A stretch of DNA of 20,845 nucleotides from Alphaproteobacteria bacterium (GTDB lineage: Bacteria; Pseudomonadota; Alphaproteobacteria; Rs-D84): the NCBI GenBank assembly GCA_017383325.1, contig JAFNYG010000009.1, positions 1-20,845 of the forward strand, written 5' to 3'. Position numbers and translations under genes: made by a program. Within the stretch, counting starts at the first letter, position 1. The number at the start of each line of letters is the position of its first letter. Below the pieces are notes generated by a model. That model made no database searches, had not been told where the DNA came from, and saw only the letters and a list, made by a program, of their open reading frames with translations. This document shows positions 15,648-20,845 of the stretch, piece after piece.

Positions 15648-16928
15648 ATGAGATTGATTCCACGCAGTTTTTTATGGCGCACAATTTTGATGATTTTAAT
15701 CCCCCTGATTGTCGCCCAGGTAATTGTTGCCAATGCATTTTTTGGCAATCACTGGTCACGTGTACACGAAACATTGGCGCGCACACTGGCCGGCGAAATA
15801 ACAACAATGATGAATTTCATGGACAATGGCAATATCAGCGCCGCACAGCAAATGGCGCGCGACATTGGCATTAATGTCACATTCCACGAAAAACTGAACC
15901 GCCCAAAGCACAACGACAATCACGCGCGCGAAACCGGCAAACTGGCATCTGAATTATCAAAGCGGCTGCAGCGTCGTGCGAACATATACATGGATCGTGG
16001 CAAACGCCTGGTTTACGTGGATGTCCCGACACGCGACAACAAAATCGCAACATTTGGCACATCACTATACAGAATTTATTCAACCAGCACCGAAGTTTTT
16101 ATCATCTGGCTGCTGGGGTCTATTCTGATTGTATCTATTTTAATCAGTCCATTTATAATCATGCACACCCGCAGTATTCGTCGCATTGCCCGTGCTGCCA
16201 GCAGATTTGGTCGCGGGCTTGACGCACCTGGATTCAGCCCCACAGGCTCCAAAGAAATCCGCGAAGCGGCCACTTCTATGATTACTATGAAGGAACGCCT
16301 GGACAGATACAATCGCACACGCACAGACATGCTGAACGCGGTCAGTCACGATTTAAAGGCACCACTAACACGCATGCGCCTGGCGGTTGAAACGAACACT
16401 GCTAACAACGACGATTTAATTCGCGACATCGATCGTATGACAGAAATGGTAAATGGGTACCTGGCATTTGCCCGTGGCGAAACACCCGAAATAGAACAGG
16501 CAACCGAATTACCGCCAATGCTGACCCGAATTGCGCGTGATGCGGCCCCTGACAAGAAAATCATCACAGATTTTCCAGACGCCCCCGCACAGTTCTATGC
16601 ACGCCCCATGGCATTGGCGCGCGCGTTCAGCAACATAATCGAAAACGCTGCCAGATACGCGAACAAGATAATAAAAATAACAGAACGCGACTCTGCAGAA
16701 AACATTGAAATCATTATCGAAGATGATGGTCCCGGCATCCCAGACAACCGCAAACGTGACGCAATGCGCCCATTTGTCCGCCTGGATGACGCCCGCGCCA
16801 GCGACACCGGCGGCACAGGACTGGGCCTGTCAATCGCACAAACCGCGATTGAAAATCATGGCGGACAAATATTCCTGGAAGACAGCGAATTCGGCGGTCT
16901 GCGCGTCAGAATCATCCTGCCAATATAA
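15648..16928 (+). CDS. Membrane sensor histidine kinase (EnvZ-like)
   Basis: The 426-residue product has two membrane helices (about 11-31 and 150-172) enclosing a periplasmic domain of about 120 residues, then a HAMP-like linker (about 173-225). The phosphoacceptor box is AVSHDLKAPLTRMRL with H234. The ATP-binding domain has the N box NIIENAARYA, the G1 box EDDGPGIP, an F-type motif PFVRLD and the G2 box GTGLGLSIA. This arrangement and the H box are close to EnvZ, but the sensed signal is not readable and I do not assign the name. The ATG at 15648 follows ACGGAATATAAC. It pairs with the response regulator upstream; argS starts 24 bases after its stop, so part of argS expression may come from this operon. 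Confidence 0.94.
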   Translation: MRLIPRSFLWRTILMILIPLIVAQVIVANAFFGNHWSRVHETLARTLAGEITTMMNFMDNGNISAAQQMARDIGINVTFHEKLNRPKHNDNHARETGKLASELSKRLQRRANIYMDRGKRLVYVDVPTRDNKIATFGTSLYRIYSTSTEVFIIWLLGSILIVSILISPFIIMHTRSIRRIARAASRFGRGLDAPGFSPTGSKEIREAATSMITMKERLDRYNRTRTDMLNAVSHDLKAPLTRMRLAVETNTANNDDLIRDIDRMTEMVNGYLAFARGETPEIEQATELPPMLTRIARDAAPDKKIITDFPDAPAQFYARPMALARAFSNIIENAARYANKIIKITERDSAENIEIIIEDDGPGIPDNRKRDAMRPFVRLDDARASDTGGTGLGLSIAQTAIENHGGQIFLEDSEFGGLRVRIILPI

Positions 16929-16952
16929 TAAACACACGAAGGGTATCAAAAA

Positions 16953-18659
16953 ATGAACTTATACAAATATGTATCGAATGCAATTAACGAAAAACTGGGG
17001 ACACGTGTCAACCTAGAGGTTCCACGCAACCGCGACTTTGGCGATTTTTCCACAAATGCCGCCATGGTTATGGCAAAATCTGCCGGTAAAAATCCACGCG
17101 AATTGGCGGCGGAAATTTTGCCAAAACTGACCGAACTGGACTTTGTTGCCGACGCATCAATCGCCGGCCCCGGTTTTATTAACATTAAAATAAAAGACGA
17201 ATTTATCTGGGATTCTGCAACTCAACCACAGACCCCAAAAACCGACACACCACAAACAATTGATTTAGACTATGGCGCATATAATGTGGCAAAATCCTTA
17301 CATATCGGCCATCTGCGCACATCGATTGTTGGCGACACATTTAATCGCATTGCAAAATTACTGGGGCATAAAACATATTCGTGGAATCATATTGGCGACT
17401 GGGGCAAACCAATGGCATTAATAATTGCATGGATTGAACGCCTGCACCCAGAATTACCGTATTTCAGTGACAATTTTGACCCAAACACATCGGTCGACTT
17501 TGAAATCAATCCATCTGAATTAAACACATACTATCCTGCCGCCAGTGCTTTTGCAAAAGAAAACCCAGAATTCCAGGCACATGCCCAGGACATCAAGGCA
17601 AAATTCCAAGACGGACATGCAGGCTATTTCGCACTATATGAAAAGTTCTTGAAAATATCACTGGATATGATGAACGAAACGGTAAAACGTTTGAATATTT
17701 TACCATTTGACTATGACTTAGGCGAACGTAATGCCGCAAAATATCTGGACGATGTTGAAAAAATTCTGCGCGCAAAAAATTTAATCACCGAAAGCGATGG
17801 CGCTCAGGTTATTATTGTAAAGCGCGACGACGACAATAAACCAATGCCGCCATATATGTGGACAGATTCACGTGGCGCAGACACGTATGATTCCACCGAC
17901 CTAGCAGCGGTTTATTGTCGCAAACAAACGGACAACCCCGACCGCATTATTTATTTCACCGATCTGCGCCAAGGACTGCATTTTGAACAACTGTTCCGCG
18001 CATCAGAAATTTCCGACATATTTGATTACGACAGGTTTGAACACATCGGATACGGCACAATTAATGGTCGCGATGGCAAACCATTTAAAACCCGTGACGG
18101 CAATGCCGCCGGCCTGGATGACATTATCGACGCGGTAAACGATGCCGTAAACGCACGCGTATCTGAATCTGGCAAAACGCTGGACGCGGATACAATCTCT
18201 GCTATTGAGCTGGCGGCGGTAAAATTCAACGATTTGATGCACGACGTACGGTCTGATTATATTTTTGACCCTGCATCCGTCACCAGTTTCGAAGGTCGCA
18301 CTGGCCCATACATTTTATACACCGCCGTTCGTTTAAACAGTGTATTAAAACGCGCAACCGCCAAACCGTCCACAACCTATACGCCAATGACCACAGACGA
18401 ACGCAATCTGTTGATTGGCATTTTAGATTTTGAACGCACGGTACACAGCGCATTTGACAATCGCGCAACAGACACGATTGCAAACTATGCCTATGATTTG
18501 TGCCAGTTGATAAATACTTTCTATCACAACTGCCCAATTCTGCGCGACGATATCCCTGACGCGACCAGGGCGGGGCGCCTGCACATCGCGCAAATCGCAC
18601 GCGACACATTGGCAAAAACGATTGATTTAATGGGTCTTAAAATCCCATCTGAAATGTAA
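16953..18659 (+). CDS. argS: Arginyl-tRNA synthetase
   Basis: ArgS charges tRNA-Arg with arginine. The 568-residue product has the N-terminal Add1-type tRNA-binding domain (about 1-90), then the class I signature LHIGHLR (116-122) of the Rossmann fold, NHIGDWG (145-151) and the second signature in the relaxed form GKPFKTRDG that many bacterial ArgRS use instead of KMSKS. GRTGPYILYTAVRLNSVLK opens the C-terminal DALR anticodon-binding domain, and the protein ends in LMGLKIPSEM as expected. The ATG at 16953 follows GAAGGG at a normal distance. Nothing is missing. The gene ends in a strong terminator and is convergent with rplS. Confidence 0.97.
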   Translation: MNLYKYVSNAINEKLGTRVNLEVPRNRDFGDFSTNAAMVMAKSAGKNPRELAAEILPKLTELDFVADASIAGPGFINIKIKDEFIWDSATQPQTPKTDTPQTIDLDYGAYNVAKSLHIGHLRTSIVGDTFNRIAKLLGHKTYSWNHIGDWGKPMALIIAWIERLHPELPYFSDNFDPNTSVDFEINPSELNTYYPAASAFAKENPEFQAHAQDIKAKFQDGHAGYFALYEKFLKISLDMMNETVKRLNILPFDYDLGERNAAKYLDDVEKILRAKNLITESDGAQVIIVKRDDDNKPMPPYMWTDSRGADTYDSTDLAAVYCRKQTDNPDRIIYFTDLRQGLHFEQLFRASEISDIFDYDRFEHIGYGTINGRDGKPFKTRDGNAAGLDDIIDAVNDAVNARVSESGKTLDADTISAIELAAVKFNDLMHDVRSDYIFDPASVTSFEGRTGPYILYTAVRLNSVLKRATAKPSTTYTPMTTDERNLLIGILDFERTVHSAFDNRATDTIANYAYDLCQLINTFYHNCPILRDDIPDATRAGRLHIAQIARDTLAKTIDLMGLKIPSEM

Positions 18660-18683
18660 AAAACGCCCATTTGGGCGTTTTTT
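18658..18683 (+). terminator. Rho-independent terminator of argS
   Basis: AAAAAACGCCCA and TGGGCGTTTTTT form a perfect inverted repeat with a two- to four-base loop, ending in six T. The first A residues belong to the argS stop codon (18657-18659). Confidence 0.9.
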
Positions 18684-18775
18684 ATTTCTTGTCACAAAAC
18701 ATTATGCGTATTCACCAAAAACTATATCAGCAAATTACACAAAACACCGCCTTAGTCACAAACATTAGCCCACTA

Positions 18776-18799
18776 AAAATCCCCCAAATGGGGGATTTT
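18776..18799 (-). terminator. Rho-independent terminator of the rimM-trmD-rplS operon
   Basis: Arms 18776-18785 and 18790-18799 (AAAATCCCCC and its complement) form a perfect 10-bp stem with loop AAAT. On the minus strand it starts directly after the rplS stop and ends in a T5 run. The 92 bases between this and the argS terminator hold nothing I can recognise. Confidence 0.85.
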
Positions 18800-18800
18800 C

Positions 18801-19190
18801 TTATTTTGCATTCTTTTCTGCAGATGTGGCTGCCAAATCTTCCACGATACGGGCTTTTTTACCAGACAATCCACGCAAGAAGAATAATTTTGCACGACGT
18901 ACTTTACCAATACGAACCTTTTCAATCTTTTCGATTGCTGGGCTGTACAGTGGGAATTTACGTTCCACACCAACACCGTATGATTCACGACGCACTGTAA
19001 AGGATGCATTATTCCCATTACCACCATCACGTGCGATAACAACACCTTCGAACACCTGGATACGGAATTTATCACCATCTTTAATTTTAACGTGAACTTT
19101 CAATGTATCCCCAGCCTTGAAGTTTGGGATTTTTTTATCCGCCGACAGTTTTGCAACCTGGGCAGCTTCGATTTTTTTAATAATGCTCAT
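18801..19190 (-). CDS. rplS: 50S ribosomal protein L19
   Basis: L19 sits at the interface of the two ribosomal subunits. The 129-residue product shows the family pattern: [20 protein letters not shown] (about 22-41), [38 protein letters not shown], and the basic [23 protein letters not shown]. The length is normal. Its ATG overlaps the trmD stop in an ATGA arrangement (19187-19190), so translation is coupled. It is the last gene of the operon and is followed at once by a terminator. Confidence 0.98.
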   Translation of the reverse strand: MSIIKKIEAAQVAKLSADKKIPNFKAGDTLKVHVKIKDGDKFRIQVFEGVVIARDGGNGNNASFTVRRESYGVGVERKFPLYSPAIEKIEKVRIGKVRRAKLFFLRGLSGKKARIVEDLAATSAEKNAK

Positions 19191-19873
19191 TTTTCATTTT
19201 CCTTTATTAAGTCCGGCCGACGTTCTTTTGTTATGTCAACCGATTGTTGTTTCCGCCACCGTTCGATATTGCCGTGGTGACCGGACAGCAGGACTTCTGG
19301 GACGCTTCGTCCACGCCATACTGACGGACGGGTATATAACGGCCATTCCAACCCGCCGATTTCGAAACTTTCATTTTCAGTGGTATCCTTGCCACCGTGA
19401 ACTACATTATCCATCACGCGAACGCAACTGTCAATAAAAACTTGCGCGGCAACCTCACCACCTGACAGTATATAATCGCCAATGGACAGTTCCATTATAT
19501 CATATTCTTCGATGATTCGTTCATCAATTCCTTCGTACCGCCCACACAACAGGGTATATGTCGCATCGGGATGCGCGGTAAACTCACGAACCATTTTTTG
19601 ATTCAAGGTCGGACCACGTGGTGAAAAATATATAATTTTACCACGGTTTTTGATTGAATCGATTGCGCCACCCAGAACATCTGGTCGCATAACCATTCCC
19701 GCCCCGCCACCAAATTGCGTATCATCAACACTGCCATAATTATTAATGGCGAAATCACGAATATTAATTGCCTCATACGACCAAATTCCACGTTCCAGCG
19801 CGCGCCCAACAACACCGCCCGACAGCGTACCTGGAAACATTTCTGGAAAGATGGTCAATATGTTAAAATGCAT
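19187..19873 (-). CDS. trmD: tRNA (guanine-37-N1)-methyltransferase TrmD
   Basis: TrmD methylates G37 next to the anticodon and so prevents +1 frameshifting. The 228-residue product is of the SPOUT trefoil-knot class: start [11 protein letters not shown] (3-13), [11 protein letters not shown] (55-65), [14 protein letters not shown] (108-121) and the knot loop [11 protein letters not shown] (130-140), followed by R152 and NESF (167-170) in the active-site region, then YTRP and [13 protein letters not shown]. The ATG at 19873 lies 3 bases after the stop of the 92-residue gene, with AAGG in that gene's last codons. In most bacteria trmD directly follows rimM; here two small genes separate them. 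Confidence 0.97.
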   Translation of the reverse strand: MHFNILTIFPEMFPGTLSGGVVGRALERGIWSYEAINIRDFAINNYGSVDDTQFGGGAGMVMRPDVLGGAIDSIKNRGKIIYFSPRGPTLNQKMVREFTAHPDATYTLLCGRYEGIDERIIEEYDIMELSIGDYILSGGEVAAQVFIDSCVRVMDNVVHGGKDTTENESFEIGGLEWPLYTRPSVWRGRSVPEVLLSGHHGNIERWRKQQSVDITKERRPDLIKENEK

Positions 19874-19876
19874 TTT

Positions 19877-20155
19877 TTACCTTGTTTTATTCAAAACCGC
19901 CGCTCTTGTATCCTGACACTTTTGACAAACCTGCTGAACCAAACTTTTTACCCTGGGCAGCTCGTGTCGAATTTCATGTTCCGCACCACGCAATATAACA
20001 TTACAAACAAATTTTCCACCTGAAATCATATCACCACTGACACAAAAATTCGGCGATGGTGTAAAAACATCATATAATGGACATCTTGGGCGTGGATTTG
20101 AACAATTCGCACGAACCGCCCGCACACTACTTTCTACAGAATACTTTTTTTTCAT
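19877..20155 (-). CDS. Small cysteine-rich protein, 92 aa, paralogue of the adjacent 85-aa gene
   Basis: A basic protein without signal peptide or membrane helix. Six cysteines: 18, 25, 38, 51, 77 and 80. The outer motifs are C-x2-P-x3-C (18-25) and C-x2-C (77-80) followed by Q-D-T-R. The same two motifs, at exactly the same separation of 52 residues, occur in the upstream neighbour, which indicates a duplication. Four cysteines shared by both copies could form a zinc site, but this is inference. GAGG lies 8 bases before the ATG. It ends 3 bases before trmD and starts 15 bases after the stop of the 85-residue gene, inside the rimM-trmD-rplS operon. I do not recognise a family, and the role may be in ribosome or tRNA maturation by position only. 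Confidence 0.8.
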   Translation of the reverse strand: MKKKYSVESSVRAVRANCSNPRPRCPLYDVFTPSPNFCVSGDMISGGKFVCNVILRGAEHEIRHELPRVKSLVQQVCQKCQDTRAAVLNKTR

Positions 20156-20170
20156 AATTAATCCTCTTTT

Positions 20171-20428
20171 TTATCTACTATTTTGACACATGGCACACAT
20201 CTGTTTAGTCATTTCATACACAGTTGGGAACAAAGCATTCTTTTCCGTTTCATTTCCCTTCAGCCCCAACTCTAAAACCAATGAATTTGCAGGTGTAACG
20301 GTCACATCGACTGAAACGTTATCTACATCCTTGAATGTTTCAACCAAGGAACATTTCTTACACGGCTTAATGCACATCAAAGATAACGAACAACCATTTG
20401 TTAACACCGCAAAGTTTGCTTTTTTCAT
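20171..20428 (-). CDS. Small cysteine-rich protein, 85 aa, paralogue of the adjacent 92-aa gene
   Basis: A soluble small protein with cysteines at 13, 19, 23, 26, 78 and 81. It has MCIKPCKKC (18-26, so C-x2-P-x3-C with an extra Cys inside) and CAMCQNSR at the C-terminus. A gapless alignment to the 92-residue neighbour from Cys 19 to the final Arg gives 19 identical residues of 68 by hand count. The middle of the protein is acidic and beta-prone (about 33-58), unlike the more basic neighbour. The ribosome-binding site GTGAGG overlaps the rimM stop region, and the ATG at 20428 is 4 bases after rimM. The family is unknown to me. Confidence 0.8.
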   Translation of the reverse strand: MKKANFAVLTNGCSLSLMCIKPCKKCSLVETFKDVDNVSVDVTVTPANSLVLELGLKGNETEKNALFPTVYEMTKQMCAMCQNSR

Positions 20429-20432
20429 TTTT

Positions 20433-20845
20433 TTACCTCACAAACACTATACGCGCACTAAAATCTACATTTGCACCATAAAATGCCACCATATCACCAT
20501 TATCCAGCTCAATGATATCACCTGCGCCAAAATTCTGGAAACAATCAACCGTTCCAATTTTTTTACCATCACGCACAACATCAAAGCCTATTAAGTCCGC
20601 CTGATAATATTCCCCCTTGTTTAAATCGGGCAGGGCATCACGCATAATGTATAATTCTGTTCCACGCAACATTTCTGCAGCATTACGATCATCAACACCA
20701 CGAATTTTTGCAATTATCACATTTGAATTTGGAACCGCGCGCACAAATTTAAAGTCTGCATCGGTAAAACTTGCAGAAAAAACCTTTAACTTCTTGAAAT
20801 CACCTGTTGTTTCTGCAAAAGATTGCACACGCACTTCCCCACGAA
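20433..20845 (-). CDS. rimM: Ribosome maturation factor RimM (5' end outside window)
   Basis: RimM helps assemble the head of the 30S subunit by binding S19. The frame is open to the right edge; the residues at the edge read RGEVRVQSF, the well-known RimM N-terminal motif, so the true start lies outside and the GTG at 20834 is internal. The visible part has RGVDDRNAAEMLRGTELYI, the PRC-barrel entry LNKGEYYQADLIGFDVV (about residues 72-88 of the visible part), GTVDCFQNFGAGDIIEL and a C-terminal end shorter than usual (DFSARIVFVR). It opens the visible part of the operon with the two Cys-rich genes, trmD and rplS; rpsP would be expected further upstream. Confidence 0.93.
   Translation of the reverse strand, partial: RGEVRVQSFAETTGDFKKLKVFSASFTDADFKFVRAVPNSNVIIAKIRGVDDRNAAEMLRGTELYIMRDALPDLNKGEYYQADLIGFDVVRDGKKIGTVDCFQNFGAGDIIELDNGDMVAFYGANVDFSARIVFVR

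Noticed and set aside
19355..19375. Glu in place of the usual catalytic Asp in TrmD (NESF against DSF)
   Set aside because: I recall Glu at this place in other alphaproteobacterial TrmD proteins, so I treat it as lineage-normal; an alignment would settle it.

Overview
The window looks like the chromosome of a Gram-negative alphaproteobacterium, probably from a small-genome or host-associated lineage. The evidence is a Tol envelope system behind ruvB and ybgC, the typical alphaproteobacterial type of DnaE, SecA and ArgS, tightly packed operons, moderate G+C content and AT-rich Rho-independent terminators. The lineage call is inference. I see no rRNA, tRNA, CRISPR array, insertion sequence or phage gene, and no stretch above 300 bases lacks a gene.

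Layout. (1) 1-6607, minus: dnaE, rsmH, a 126-residue unknown and a large secreted protein with repeated C-x6-C motifs that runs off the left edge; these four genes are separated by 4-27 bases and probably form one operon. (2) 6674-9286, minus: secA, with its own promoter and a hairpin terminator made partly from its last codons. (3) 9448-9663, plus: a divergent 71-residue orphan gene sharing a bidirectional terminator with the next operon. (4) 9713-13876, minus: an alpha/beta-hydrolase-like protein that has lost its active site, ruvB, two tandem ybgC thioesterase genes, an unusually short tolQ, tolR and tolA; tolB and pal do not follow. (5) 14016-18659, plus: a secreted six-cysteine protein, an OmpR-type response regulator with a shortened DNA-binding domain, its histidine kinase, then argS. 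(6) 18801-20845, minus: the end of a rimM-trmD-rplS ribosomal operon into which two small cysteine-rich paralogues are inserted between rimM and trmD.

How the genes work together: most are housekeeping genes for replication (dnaE), recombination (ruvB), translation (rsmH, argS, rplS, trmD, rimM), secretion (secA) and outer-membrane tethering (tolQRA, ybgC). The less ordinary parts are the paralogous Cys pair in the ribosomal operon, the hydrolase pseudoenzyme leading the ruvB-tol operon, the minimal TolQ, and two secreted cysteine-bearing proteins, one placed directly before a two-component system that might monitor the envelope.
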